The translations under genes were made by a program, and so were the position numbers. From the NCBI GenBank assembly GCA_024636985.1, contig JAGXFY010000021.1:1-64000 (forward strand): 64,000 bases of DNA, in the 5' to 3' direction. Shown here in pieces: positions 52,180 to 62,300 of this stretch. A model generated the notes under the pieces. That model saw only the letters and a program-made list of their open reading frames with translations, made no database searches and was not told the origin of the DNA. Source of the stretch: Petrocella sp024636985 (GTDB taxonomy: Bacteria > Bacillota > Clostridia > Lachnospirales > Vallitaleaceae). Every line of letters starts with the position of its first letter. The first letter of the stretch is position 1.

Positions 52180-52846
52180 AATTATCCTTTTTAATAATAT
52201 TGATTTTTCTAAGGTCTTCATTCGAACCTATAACAACCAAAACATCTGAGGGCTTTAAAACAAAATCTGCACCAGGTGTAATGACTATTTTTTCGCCTTT
52301 TCGAATGGCCATAACATTGATACCATAATTAGCACGCATGTTTAGTTCCTTCAGAGTCTTACCCATCCACTCATCAATGACTTCAATCTCAATGATGCTG
52401 TGATCAATGGACAGCTCAATATAGTCAATAAAGTTCTCTGAAGTCAGATTGTTAGCAATACGAACACCGATTTCTCTTTCAGGGAAAATGACTTTGTCTG
52501 CGCCCACTTTTTCAAGTACCCTCTTATGGATTTCGTTTTGTGCTTTTGCAAGTACATAAGGCACGCCTAACTCTTTAGCCAAAATGGTTGACATGATGCT
52601 GGCTTGAAGATTATTAGAGATTGCTACAACCGCTACATCAAAATTACCAATGCCCAAAGCTTTAAGGGCTTCTCCATCTGTAACGTCCGCTTGTACCGCA
52701 TGGGTAACAAGATCTGCCACATCCTGAATCACTTCTTCTTTAATATCAATTGCAAGTACTTCTTTGCCATTATAAGCCAAAGTCTCTGCCACGCTTCTAC
52801 CAAATTTACCTAATCCGAAAATTACAAAATCATTTCTACTCGCCAT
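52169..52846 (-). CDS. ktrA: Potassium uptake regulatory subunit KtrA/TrkA
   Basis: 225 aa. RCK_N Rossmann domain (FVIFGLGKFGRSVAETLA, 7-24; VLAIDIKEEVIQDVADLV) and RCK_C domain (ELNMRANYGINVMAIRKGEKIVITPGADFVLKPSDVLVVIGSNEDL in outline). It forms a ring that gates the KtrB channel in response to ATP/ADP or NADH. Lies 14 bp after ktrB with GAGGC upstream. Named ktrA from its size and context. Confidence 0.94.
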   Translation of the reverse strand: MASRNDFVIFGLGKFGRSVAETLAYNGKEVLAIDIKEEVIQDVADLVTHAVQADVTDGEALKALGIGNFDVAVVAISNNLQASIMSTILAKELGVPYVLAKAQNEIHKRVLEKVGADKVIFPEREIGVRIANNLTSENFIDYIELSIDHSIIEIEVIDEWMGKTLKELNMRANYGINVMAIRKGEKIVITPGADFVLKPSDVLVVIGSNEDLRKINIIKKDNYDK

Positions 52847-52860
52847 AACTGTGCCTCCAT

Positions 52861-54243
52861 TTATCCTACCATTACTTTTTCTTCCGGTTTCCTGATGTTG
52901 ATCTTTTTCTTTTCATTTCTGATGGTAAGTGCTACTGCCATAGTGATTGGTCCCAGTCTTCCAATGAACATGGTCAAACTCATAATTAACTTCCCAATTT
53001 GACTCAGTTTTTGGGTCTCGCCAAGTGAAAGTCCAACCGTAGCAAATCCAGATACAGCTTCAAATAAAATGTCCATAAAACTACCATTTTCAGTAATTGT
53101 GAGTAGCATTGTTACACTCATAACCACAAATAAACTGATCATAATAACTGCAAGGGCTCTTTTTATGGTATTTCTTGGAATGCGTCGATCAAATGCTTCC
53201 GTGTCTTCTTTACCTCTTACAACTGATAATACTTCAAAAAATATAACACCAATGGTTACGGTCTTGATACCACCTGCTGTACCTGCCGGTGAACCACCGA
53301 TGAACATCAAAAGGATGGTGACAAACTTCGATACATCTGTCATATCCGCATTGGTAATCGTATTAAAACCTGCTGTTCTGGTTGTGACTGATTGAAACAT
53401 CGCGCCAAGTAGCTTCTCCTTAAGAGGTAATGTGCCTAAAGTTGCATCATTGAATCCCTCAAGAAAGAAAAAGAACAGAAAACCCACAACAATCAAACTT
53501 GTACTAATAACTAAAACCAGTTTTGTATGAAGGCGTAAATGTCTGAACCATCTTTTTAATCTAATGCCTTTTCTTAGCTCATTTTTCGTTACTTTAAGGA
53601 CATCCATCCATACTGTAAAGCCCAAACCACCAATAATGATCAGTGCCATAACAGTAAAATTAACCGTAACACTACCTACATAAGGTGTAAGACTGTTGTC
53701 ACCAATAATATCAAATCCTGCATTACAAAATGCTGATACAGCGTGAAATATACTGTAGAAAATACCCTTACCACCATATTCAGGTATAAATTTGAATGAT
53801 AGAAACAAGGCTCCTATCGCTTCTAGAATCAATGTACCTATTATAATATTTTTTGTTAATCGAACCATACCAGATAAAGTGTTCTGATTCAAAGATTCCT
53901 GAATCATCATGCGATCTCGTAAGCTTATTTTTCTACCTAAAATCATAAAAATAGTACTGGCTATGGTCATAAATCCCAGTCCACCAATTTGTATGAGCAT
54001 GAGAATAATTACTTTTCCAAATGGACTCCAATGGACGGAAGTATTAACGACGACTAGACCTGTTACACATACTGCCGACGTGGCTGTAAACAGAGCATCT
54101 ATTAATCCGGTACTATCACCTGATACACTTGATATTGGCAAACTTAATAAAATGGCACCCAGTATAATAACAATCAAAAACCCTAATACTAACACTTGTG
54201 TCGGCTTTAAGTTAACATCCAACTGTTTTTTTAGATTATCCAT
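52861..54243 (-). CDS. ktrB: Potassium uptake membrane subunit KtrB/TrkH
   Basis: About 460 aa with four repeated M1-P-M2 segments. Filter-like Gly motifs are visible in TSAVCVTGLV, SAFCNAGFD, TTRTAGFNT and SGFATVGLS. The first segment begins VLVLGFLIVIILGAILLSLP. It imports K+ or Na+ driven by membrane potential or Na+. The ATG at 54243 is preferred over an in-frame TTG 6 bp upstream because AAGG lies 7 nt before it. First gene of the operon with a strong promoter at 54310-54338. Confidence 0.94.
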   Translation of the reverse strand: MDNLKKQLDVNLKPTQVLVLGFLIVIILGAILLSLPISSVSGDSTGLIDALFTATSAVCVTGLVVVNTSVHWSPFGKVIILMLIQIGGLGFMTIASTIFMILGRKISLRDRMMIQESLNQNTLSGMVRLTKNIIIGTLILEAIGALFLSFKFIPEYGGKGIFYSIFHAVSAFCNAGFDIIGDNSLTPYVGSVTVNFTVMALIIIGGLGFTVWMDVLKVTKNELRKGIRLKRWFRHLRLHTKLVLVISTSLIVVGFLFFFFLEGFNDATLGTLPLKEKLLGAMFQSVTTRTAGFNTITNADMTDVSKFVTILLMFIGGSPAGTAGGIKTVTIGVIFFEVLSVVRGKEDTEAFDRRIPRNTIKRALAVIMISLFVVMSVTMLLTITENGSFMDILFEAVSGFATVGLSLGETQKLSQIGKLIMSLTMFIGRLGPITMAVALTIRNEKKKINIRKPEEKVMVG

Positions 54244-54309
54244 AAACAAACCTTACCTCTCCAAGTACTTTATACGTCAACTCAACAGTATAACCACAGG
54301 CTAATCTAC

Positions 54310-54338
54310 ATTATATAGCCTAAAGATTAAAAATGCAA
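54310..54338 (-). promoter_or_regulatory. Promoter of ktrB-ktrA-methyltransferase
   Basis: On the minus strand, -35 TTGCAT (54333-54338), a 17-bp spacer and a perfect -10 TATAAT (54310-54315). It overlaps the start of the divergent Dabb gene's promoter region (plus-strand extended TGATATAAT near 54356-54364). Confidence 0.78.
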
Positions 54339-54389
54339 TAACACAAACATCATGATATAATCAAACTATATGACTGAAGGAGGATTACT

Positions 54390-54683
54390 ATGATTAAACA
54401 TATTGTTATGTGGAATATTAAAGAAGATCTTGACCTGGATGTAATAAGAGAAACACTAAAAGAAAAATTAGAAGCTTTACTAGACAGTGTAGAAAGCCTA
54501 AAGGAAATATCCGTCGGCTTCAACTACAACGATTCAGAAGCTAAACGTGATGTCGTCTTGATGACAAGCTTTTTGGACAAAGCCGGACTCGATGCTTACA
54601 TCGTTCACCCGGCCCACATCCAAGTCGGTCAGTATGTAAGAGCAGTTACAAAAGATCGGGTTGTCGTCGATTATGAATATTAG
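54390..54683 (+). CDS. Dabb family (stress-responsive alpha/beta barrel) protein
   Basis: 97 aa: MIKHIVMWNIKEDLD, LKEISVGFNYNDSEAKRDVVLMTSFLDKAGLDAYIVHPAHIQVGQYVRAVTKDRVVVDYEY in outline. It has the MxKHIVxW start and the HPxHxxV/G motif of the Dabb fold, found in small stress-related or lyase-like proteins. No substrate is known. GGAGGA lies 6 nt before the ATG. A perfect two-way terminator follows. Confidence 0.88.
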   Translation: MIKHIVMWNIKEDLDLDVIRETLKEKLEALLDSVESLKEISVGFNYNDSEAKRDVVLMTSFLDKAGLDAYIVHPAHIQVGQYVRAVTKDRVVVDYEY

Positions 54684-54695
54684 TGTTTAAGTGTC

Positions 54696-54726
54696 AAAAA
54701 GGAGTTGCATTATGCAACTCCTTTTT
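54696..54726. terminator. Bidirectional terminator between Dabb and ilvE
   Basis: A perfect dyad AAAAAGGAGTTGCAT/ATGCAACTCCTTTTT (15-bp arms) with a one-base centre; it serves both converging genes. Confidence 0.92.
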
Positions 54727-54731
54727 AATAC

Positions 54732-55823
54732 CTATAACCATCCATGTTCATGCTTATCTCCAATCGTTTCAATCCATCCAAAATCATCTTTTACATCACC
54801 ATATTGCATGCCTGTTAAAGTATCATATATTCTTCTGGTTATAGGACCGATTTCATTGCCATGTACCACAAAGTCAAGACCTTTGAAATGAATACCACCA
54901 ACCGGTGATATGACCGCTGCCGTGCCTGTACCAAAGACTTCTTCCAAATCCCCATTTTTTGAAGCCTCAATAATCGTATCCATGGAAATCCGCTCTTCAT
55001 AAACCTGAATATCCCATGACTTAAGTAGAGATATTACAGAATCTCTTGTGATTCCGGGTAAGATGCTACCGGATAATGCCGGCGTGTATACTTTACCGCG
55101 AATTTTAAAGAAGATATTCATGGTACCTACTTCTTCTACATAACGGTGTTCTATGGCATCCAGCCATAATACTTGAGCAAAACCTTCGTTTTTTGCGTTT
55201 TTTTGAGCAATCATGCTGGCGCCGTAGCTACCACCTGTTTTGGCTTCTCCCACACCACCTTTGGACGCTCGAACATAGGTATCTTCCACATAGATTCGAA
55301 CCGGGTTTAAACCTTCTTTGTAATAAGCACCCACCGGGGATAGGATAATCATAAATAGGTAGGATTTAGAAGGGTTTACCATAAGTGTTGGCTCAGTGGC
55401 GATAACAAAAGGTCTTATGTATAAAGATGTTCCCGCTTCCTCAGGCACCCAAGAAGCATCTGTGTGAACCAATGTCCTAACCGCTTGCACAAAATCTTCA
55501 ACAGGTATTTGTGGCATGCAAATACGGTCATTGGTATTATTGAGTCGCTTCCCATTCATGTCCGGTCTAAAAAGATTAATTTCTCCATCTTGTCTTCGAT
55601 AAGCTTTAAGACCTTCGAACATTTCTTGACCATAATGAAACACCACCGCTGAAGGATCAAGATGCAAATCTTCATAAGGCTTTACTCTCGGGTTATGCCA
55701 CCCCATACCTTCTTGGTACTCCATCACAAACATGTGGTCCGTAAAATAGTTGCCAAACCCTAGATTGTTGGGATCCGGTTTATCTTTGAGCTGCTTTGCT
55801 TTTATAATATCAATAGTTAACAT
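54732..55823 (-). CDS. ilvE: Branched-chain amino acid aminotransferase
   Basis: PLP enzyme, fold type IV, 363 aa, that moves amino groups between glutamate and the 2-oxo acids of Ile, Leu and Val. Motifs: MFEGLKAYRRQDGEINLFRPDMNGKRL, YIRPFVIATEP, SKGGVGEAKTGGSYGASM (PLP-Lys region with the family-typical VGEAKTGGNY-like stretch), QVLWLDAIEHRYVEEVGTMNIFF, PALSGSILPGITRDSVI and EVFGTGTAAVISPVGGI. The ATG at 55823 was chosen with GGGGATG upstream; an in-frame TTG lies 21 bp earlier. Promoter at 55858-55886. Confidence 0.95.
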   Translation of the reverse strand: MLTIDIIKAKQLKDKPDPNNLGFGNYFTDHMFVMEYQEGMGWHNPRVKPYEDLHLDPSAVVFHYGQEMFEGLKAYRRQDGEINLFRPDMNGKRLNNTNDRICMPQIPVEDFVQAVRTLVHTDASWVPEEAGTSLYIRPFVIATEPTLMVNPSKSYLFMIILSPVGAYYKEGLNPVRIYVEDTYVRASKGGVGEAKTGGSYGASMIAQKNAKNEGFAQVLWLDAIEHRYVEEVGTMNIFFKIRGKVYTPALSGSILPGITRDSVISLLKSWDIQVYEERISMDTIIEASKNGDLEEVFGTGTAAVISPVGGIHFKGLDFVVHGNEIGPITRRIYDTLTGMQYGDVKDDFGWIETIGDKHEHGWL

Positions 55824-55857
55824 GACAACATCCCCGACTTTCAATTATATTCGTTTC

Positions 55858-55886
55858 ATTATATCAAACTCGAGGGAAGTTAACAA
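55858..55886 (-). promoter_or_regulatory. Promoter of ilvE, touching the dispersed repeat
   Basis: On the minus strand, -35 TTGTTA (55881-55886), a 17-bp spacer and a perfect -10 TATAAT (55858-55863) with TG one base before. The first bases of the -35 are the last bases of repeat copy 2. Confidence 0.8.
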
Positions 55887-55928
55887 GAAAAGAAGCTTCG
55901 CTTCGTTATGAGCTCTGCTCATATTTCT
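55884..55928 (-). repeat. 45-bp dispersed double-hairpin repeat, copy 2
   Basis: Same as the repeat at 4540-4584 (44/45 bases). Minus-strand hairpins ATGAGC-AGA-GCTCAT and GAAGC-GAA-GCTTC are followed by TTTTCTTG. It begins 8 bp after the stop of the ABC permease and ends in the ilvE -35, so it may also act as the terminator of the ABC operon. Confidence 0.88.
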
Positions 55929-55935
55929 TGCTTCG

Positions 55936-57951
55936 CTAATACTGCGTCACATAGGATTTTAATATTTCCGGCAACGCACTCACTCTATATGAATATTCAC
56001 CATAATCCTTATAGATTAAAGTAATCCTGTAACTGTCTTCCGGGTCCTTGGAATAATCATAAGGCAACCCAAAAATAATATCAATGATATCATCATCCAC
56101 TATCCCGGCGGAATCTATCTTTCCTTGTAGCTGCATATCCTTCACATACTCAGGCGGCATATCACCTTCCATGTCGGGCGTGACTACCGGTGTTATACGT
56201 GCACTAACAATACCTTCTCTGTTTGGTATGATGCCTTCATACCCATTCTCCTTCAACCATGCTTTTGTATATTCAAAACTCGGCCAAATATTCAGGCTAT
56301 GATAGTTTAGAATTTCATAATCCTGTTCTCTTGTTTCATCACCTGTTGTTATAGCAATATCAATGGTTCCCCAGTTGTCATAACTGACTTCTTCCCTATA
56401 GGACAAAAGCATAAAATCTTTTCGATAAGCCTCAAATAAAGACTTGCTTTTATCTGGACTAATATTTCTTTCCTGACCGCCACGTCCCCAAATATTAATT
56501 GTAGATATTTTAGGGTGGGTTAATATGGCTTCAATGTCTTTAAGACGTCCTTGTTTATAACCTTCAGATTCATGAAGGCGGGCAAATGCTTCTTCCATTT
56601 TTGGGTTTTCATACATTCGATTTACTCTTTTGCCATTCTTCAGCACATATACCAGATCCAATCTATATACACGGCTATTATATCCCATATCTTGCTCGGC
56701 ATGAATCGCAGTTTCATGAAGATTAAGCACTTCTTGAACGGATGCTTGCTCCGTGAAAACCAGCTCAAAATTAGCTTCACTTCCATACAATACGGAGTCA
56801 TCTGTCATTCTACCTTGTCTTGGATTGCTATTTTCGCCATAAACAACATACGCCACCTCTTCTGAATTCGGGACATATGATTCAAAACCAATCAAATCAA
56901 AGTCTACAATCACAAGGGCTAACATAAAAAGACCAACGACGGCTAGCCATGATTTGTAATAGACAAATATTCTTACCGTTTTTTCTGCTATCATCTTCGT
57001 GACGCCGTAACCAATAAGTGCACCAAAAAATACGCCTACATAAACGCCCAGTGAACGGTTATCATAAAACATAGAGCCCAGCATATTAGCCAGTGTCAAT
57101 GTAATCAATACCGTTAGTAAGCCTATGAAACCAATCTTTGCAAAATCAAAAGCGATTAAGTCATGATGCCTTTCTAGATTTCTTTTTTTATACAAAATAT
57201 AACTTGCTGCAACAGAAATACCTAAATAAATAACCAGCACCAGAAAGCCTTTAATAAGAAAATCTGTATTACTTGCATCCACCATTCTTCCGATGGTGTA
57301 ATAAGGTGTCATCAGTAAATGTAGTGCCTCTTCATCTAAGTATGTGGAAAAACCTTTTAGCGTCCAACCAATCAGAATCTTACCAAATTCAACAATAGCA
57401 ACAGGGATGGCCATCATAACATACGTTAAAACGGCCTGTAGAACCGATGACCCCACCAGCATACCAAACATAACGGTTATGTAGAAAATAGTCATGCCAC
57501 TTAAGATCATACCTATAACGTAGATACTTAAATGCAAGGCAAGATCTGAAGCCGGATATCCCTTTGACACAAGAATGGCATAAGATATCAGCGTATTTAC
57601 AACCAAAGGTATGCCAAATAAAATCACAAAAGATATCATATGACTAAAAAATAAGGTCTTGCGACTCACCGGAAAAGCATGAATCGTTGCCAAAGCTTTT
57701 TCATCTTGAATGTATCTGAACAAGACAATCCCTAGAATCACAGGTAGGAAAAATATGATAAAAACATCCCAACCGCTTGGTATTTTGTAAAGCAAATTAT
57801 CCATCTGATGGGTTGTGCCAAGTGTATTCATAAGCATACCAAAATTAACCACTAAAAAGTGTATAACAAAGTATAATATGCCAATATAGGCAAATCGTTT
57901 AATATTGTTTTTAAAAATGGCTTTATTATAGAATGAGGTTTGTAACTTCAT
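55936..57951 (-). CDS. ABC transporter permease (YtrC/D-like, large)
   Basis: 671 aa from the ATG at 57951 (GGAGGGGA upstream). About nine or ten hydrophobic segments fill residues 20-370 (for example IGILYFVIHFLVVNFGMLM, FIIFFLPVILGIVLF, SLGVYVGVFFGALIGYGV, LAVVGLFMLALVIVDFDLI), followed by a soluble domain of about 300 residues outside the membrane (VPNSEEVAYVVYGENSNPRQG...). Partner of the ATPase at 57926-58819. The cargo is unknown; YtrA-controlled relatives have been linked to cell-wall antibiotic stress. The 3' end of the upstream ATPase gene overlaps the start by 26 bp. Confidence 0.85.
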   Translation of the reverse strand: MKLQTSFYNKAIFKNNIKRFAYIGILYFVIHFLVVNFGMLMNTLGTTHQMDNLLYKIPSGWDVFIIFFLPVILGIVLFRYIQDEKALATIHAFPVSRKTLFFSHMISFVILFGIPLVVNTLISYAILVSKGYPASDLALHLSIYVIGMILSGMTIFYITVMFGMLVGSSVLQAVLTYVMMAIPVAIVEFGKILIGWTLKGFSTYLDEEALHLLMTPYYTIGRMVDASNTDFLIKGFLVLVIYLGISVAASYILYKKRNLERHHDLIAFDFAKIGFIGLLTVLITLTLANMLGSMFYDNRSLGVYVGVFFGALIGYGVTKMIAEKTVRIFVYYKSWLAVVGLFMLALVIVDFDLIGFESYVPNSEEVAYVVYGENSNPRQGRMTDDSVLYGSEANFELVFTEQASVQEVLNLHETAIHAEQDMGYNSRVYRLDLVYVLKNGKRVNRMYENPKMEEAFARLHESEGYKQGRLKDIEAILTHPKISTINIWGRGGQERNISPDKSKSLFEAYRKDFMLLSYREEVSYDNWGTIDIAITTGDETREQDYEILNYHSLNIWPSFEYTKAWLKENGYEGIIPNREGIVSARITPVVTPDMEGDMPPEYVKDMQLQGKIDSAGIVDDDIIDIIFGLPYDYSKDPEDSYRITLIYKDYGEYSYRVSALPEILKSYVTQY

Positions 57952-58819
57952 AGCCTTCCCCTCCAATCTCATATATAAATATTTCCTCTAATGTTAAGGG
58001 TATAAAATCTACCAGAACAGGTTTCATAGGACTTAAGGACTTTTCAATCTCGTCTCTTAAACCTCTTACGATTATAGTATGTACAGACCCAACTTGCATT
58101 GCCTTAAGTGGGTTCAAACTTTTAAGCGTTACATCTGAATTCTCAAAAGCCACTTGAATCTTGTGAATATCTGATTTCATTTCATCTAAGTCTCTTTCAA
58201 GAAGCAACTTACCTTCATGCAAAATACCCACATAGTCACATACATCTTCTAATTCTCTAAGATTATGTGATGAAACGACCACTGTCATGTTTCTTTCGGC
58301 TACATCTTGTAAGAGAAGCGACCATATCTGACGACGCATGACCGGATCAAGTCCGTCAACAGGCTCGTCTAAAATCATAACATCCGGCTTCGTGCAAATC
58401 GCTAACCAAAAGGCCACTTGCTTCTTCATCCCTTTAGAAAGCTGACTGATTTTCTTTTGAATGGGAATCTTAAGGAGTGCTTGTATCCTAACAAAACGAT
58501 CACGATCAAACACATCAAACATATCTTCATAAAAATCCGCCATATCTTTAATGGTGGACATAGGGAAATAATACAGCTCATCCGGAATGAAACGAATACG
58601 CTGCTTTAAGCTAATATGATCTTCTACAATCTGACCATCAATAAAAACCTGACCTTGATTCTGCCTAAATATCCCAGTCATGATTTTTAATAAGGTTGTC
58701 TTCCCTGCACCATTTGGTCCAACCATGCCGTATACAGAGCCTTTTTTTACATGTATGTTAATCTGGTCAAGGGCTTTAAACGTCCCATATGACTTTGTTA
58801 AATCTACTGTTCTAATCAT
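57926..58819 (-). CDS. ABC transporter ATP-binding protein
   Basis: 297 aa. Walker A GPNGAGKTTL (34-43), the signature QLSKGMKKQVAFWLAIC (a degenerate LSKGM form), Walker B DVMILDEPVDGLDP and H-loop SSHNLREL. The order GntR-ATPase-permease is that of the YtrA-type operons. Its ATG overlaps the stop of the GntR gene by 4 bp (ATGA), so the two are coupled. Confidence 0.93.
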   Translation of the reverse strand: MIRTVDLTKSYGTFKALDQINIHVKKGSVYGMVGPNGAGKTTLLKIMTGIFRQNQGQVFIDGQIVEDHISLKQRIRFIPDELYYFPMSTIKDMADFYEDMFDVFDRDRFVRIQALLKIPIQKKISQLSKGMKKQVAFWLAICTKPDVMILDEPVDGLDPVMRRQIWSLLLQDVAERNMTVVVSSHNLRELEDVCDYVGILHEGKLLLERDLDEMKSDIHKIQVAFENSDVTLKSLNPLKAMQVGSVHTIIVRGLRDEIEKSLSPMKPVLVDFIPLTLEEIFIYEIGGEGYEVTNLIL

Positions 58820-59193
58820 TGATTTCCACCTCTCTTATAAGCATCCTTCAGGAGATCCATAAGGGTTTCTATGGGTACATTCAACAACTTTGCTTCAAGA
58901 ATGGTTTCCTTTAGCTTTTTCTTGACCCCTTCAATTTCCTGATTTCTATATACAACATCTAGTTTTTTTGCGAAATTACCTCTACCTTGAAGGGCATAGA
59001 TATACCCATCCTGTTCTAACTGCTTGAATGCCTTCAAAATGGTGTTGGGATTTACAGTCAATAAGGATGCAAGCTCCCGAATAGACGGCAATTGCTCATC
59101 TTCTTTGATATGGCCTTCCAGAATCAATCTTCTAATATTTTCATACATCTGTTCATAAATCGGAATTCGGCTTCTAATATCCACTTGAAACAT
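58816..59193 (-). CDS. GntR family regulator, YtrA subfamily
   Basis: 125 aa. A winged-helix GntR domain (IPIYEQMYENIRRLILEGHIKEDEQLPSIRELASLLTVNPNTILKAFKQLEQDGYIYALQGRGNFAK in outline) with a short C-terminal helical tail and no ligand-binding domain, as in YtrA. The motif LPSIRELASLLTVNPNT holds the recognition helix. AGGAGGT lies 5 nt before the ATG. First gene of the operon; it very probably represses its own promoter through the inverted repeat at 59209-59239. Confidence 0.93.
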   Translation of the reverse strand: MFQVDIRSRIPIYEQMYENIRRLILEGHIKEDEQLPSIRELASLLTVNPNTILKAFKQLEQDGYIYALQGRGNFAKKLDVVYRNQEIEGVKKKLKETILEAKLLNVPIETLMDLLKDAYKRGGNQ

Positions 59194-59208
59194 AAGACAC
59201 CTCCTGTA

Positions 59209-59245
59209 TTAACTGTATTATATAACATAATACAGTTAAATGCAA
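59209..59245 (-). promoter_or_regulatory. GntR operator overlapping its own promoter
   Basis: A perfect dyad of 13-bp arms TTAACTGTATTAT/ATAATACAGTTAA (59209-59221 and 59227-59239) with a 5-bp centre. The minus-strand promoter -35 TTGCAT (59240-59245), 17-bp spacer and -10 TATAAT (59217-59222) lies on it, so the bound repressor would cover the -10 and spacer. Confidence 0.88.
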
Positions 59246-59272
59246 GCCTTCTTTCAAACTAAAGATACAATA

Positions 59273-59363
59273 AAAATATCCTACAGATCCTTTTTTATAA
59301 ACACTGATTCTAGGTCTTAGCCGTGAACGCATTTTACAAATTATAGGACGCGCAGGATATTTT
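59273..59363 (-). other. Long-range inverted repeat after lacZ
   Basis: Arms AAAATATCCT/AGGATATTTT (59273-59282 and 59354-59363) enclose 71 nt. On the minus strand the distal arm is followed by TTATTG. It may be an unusual lacZ terminator or a structured 3' end; no compact terminator was found in this gap. Confidence 0.35.
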
Positions 59364-59368
59364 ATTTA

Positions 59369-62300
59369 CTACAAACTTCTATATAGGCTCGCTTCATTTT
59401 CTTTGTTTTTATGAATGGGCAAAATGACAAATTCAAATACAGTGTTTTTAGGTTTTAATTTGTATGCTTCTAATTGATCCGGCCCACAACTACCATTGCC
59501 TAGACCTGATTGTCCATAATCAATCATGACCAAAGTTTCAGGTACTTGCTTGAGTTCATAAGTATGGGTCGCCTCAACTAGATTTTTCAAATCATAATGC
59601 ATCACTGAAAAATCCATATGCTCTTTTGCCACAATCATGATCCCCACACCATTCTCATCTACCAAAGATTGCCATCTGGTATCTGTTTTGTTACCATTTT
59701 CCTGAGGAATGATATAAGGCTCAAACTGGTCGTCTACTCTACCTTGATAAATACCCACCAAAGCACTTTCCTTCTTATCACTGTAGCTTTCATGCGGGCC
59801 TCTTCCGTACCATCTGAGTTGATCAAAGCCCGATTTCATTTTAAACATCACGCCGATTCTTGGCAGCATATCAATTTCCAGTAAAGGCCTTGTAGCCATT
59901 GCCACATCAATTCTACCATTACCTTGTATATAGTAATTCATTGTTGTTTCAAAAGCAATATACTCTGATGTCTTTGCAAAGTTCGCTTCTACCTGTATAT
60001 GGACCTGATGCTCACTTTTTTTGATTTCTACAGATTTGACATTTCTGCTAAGTTTGTCTAGACCGGCTTTTCTCCAGAGGCCTGCCGGACAATCCTCTCG
60101 TCCAACCCATCCTTTTTCATCATTATCCGTTGGTGCTCTAAAAAAATTCTCCGTTAGACCTTCCTCAAGTGTTTCTATACCTTCTATTTTAATACTGCTT
60201 AAAACGCCATAGACTTTATCAAAAATAATTTCAAAATCTTTTCCTGTTAAAACCAGTTCAAACCTATTCTCTTTTTCCGATGAAAAATATATTTTTTCAT
60301 TATGACGAACATTTGCTATTAAGCCACTGGCTTTTATTTCAATTTGGTGCCTATAAACTTCATAAATATCATCTGTAAACATCATAGGTTTTTTACTCGT
60401 AAAATACGTATTAAGATGATAGTCACATTCGATTTCGCCTATCTCTTCAAGGTTATATGGTAAATGGATATGCTCCGCATGATGGGGCAAAATGGATAAA
60501 TCATCTACTGATCCCTTAAGGATGACTTGTCCATCTTCCAGCAATTCCCAATGCATGTTAATATGGGTCAAGTCAAGGAAATCATAGCGATTTTCAACTT
60601 TGATTATACCTTTTTCCCCATCTATGTCCGTCACTTTTATAGGCGCAATCACTTGCTTGAATTCCAACAACCCTGTGTGAGGTCTTCTATCCGGATAGAC
60701 CATACCATCAATACAGAACTTAAGATCGTTAGGTTCATCCCCGAAGTCACCACCATAAGCAAACCAAGATCCCTTTTGTTCATCTTGTCGACTAAGCCCA
60801 TGGTCAGCCCATTCCCAAATACAACCGCCAACCAAACGGTCGTATTTATAAATAGCATCAAAATACTCTTGTTGATTCCCCATACTGTTCCCCATAGAAT
60901 GTATAAACTCACAGATGAAATAAGGCCGTTTCTCGTCTTTCCTTTCACCTTCGGCGATGACGGTATCCACAGAAGGATACATAACGCTTACCATATCCAC
61001 AACTGTTGCTTCCCCGGCGCTTTCATAATGTATAGGCCGTGTTGTATCTACCGACCGAATATAAGCTGCCATTGCATCATGATTAGAACCATATCCGGAT
61101 TCATTTCCAAGGGACCAGAAAAGTATTGACGGTTGATTCTTATCTCTTTGAACCATACGTTTAGCGCGATCTACAAAAGCCGCCTCCCATTCCTTAAGAT
61201 GGTTGATACCAAGCGCTTGTCCAATACCATTATTGGGTATACCCTCATTACGAACAAAGCCATGGGTTTCCAAATCCGCTTCGTCCATGCAATACATACC
61301 ATATAAATTACATAATTCATACCAGTAAGGATCATTAGGATAGTGGGAGGATCGTACCATGTTGATGTTGTGTTGCTTCATCAGAAGAATATCCTCTAAC
61401 ATATCCTCTCTTGTTACAGCATAGCCTCTTTCTGGGTGAGTATCATGTCGGTTCACACCTTTAAACTTGACGGATATACCATTGACTAAGACTTGTCCAT
61501 TCTGAATCTGAACGGATCTAAATCCTACGGTTTGTCTTCTTATATCTATCACTTCGCCACTATTATTTTTCATTGAAATGACCATCTGATAAAGATTTGG
61601 TGTTTCTGCGTTCCATGTTTTTACATTTTCAATATTATGCTTTTGCTTTGCCTTCCCCTGCATAACATCTAAAGAAGTCTCCCATATTAGCTGAGTGGAC
61701 GTTTCATATAATGCTAGCACCATCGTCATCGCATCATGATCATCTACACCTTCTGTATCAATTTCCACATCTAATATTCCGTTCTTATAAGTGACATCCA
61801 GTAAACTTTGAATCCGATAATCCTTAATATGTTTTTTCTGTGTGGCATATAGGTAGACTTCCCTAAAAATACCACTCATGCGCCAGTAGTCTTGGTCTTC
61901 AATGTAACTGGTAGCCGCCCATTTATATACTTCTACAGATAGACAATTCTCTCCTATATGTAGATAAGGTGTGATGTCAAATTCCGAAGGCATATGACTG
62001 CCTTGGCTATAACCAACTTCTTTGCCATTGACATAGACAGTAAATGCTATGCTCACACCACCAAAGTGTAGTACGGTTTTCAAGTCTTTCCAGGTGCTAT
62101 CGACCAAGAACACTCTTCTATAACAACCTACCGGATTTGCTTCTGGGATATTTGGCGGATCTACCGGTATTGGATAGGCCACATTGGTATATACAGGAAT
62201 ATCATAACCATGAAGTTGCCAATTAGATGGTACAGGCAAAGTATCCCACAAGGCATCATCATATTCAGGCATAAAGTATGTTTCCGGTACATAAGCCGGA

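Noticed and set aside
60527..61129. A 200-codon open frame on the plus strand opposite lacZ
   Set aside because: It is antisense to the conserved LacZ coding region, lacks a ribosome site and has no recognisable protein motif; it is a by-product of lacZ codon use.
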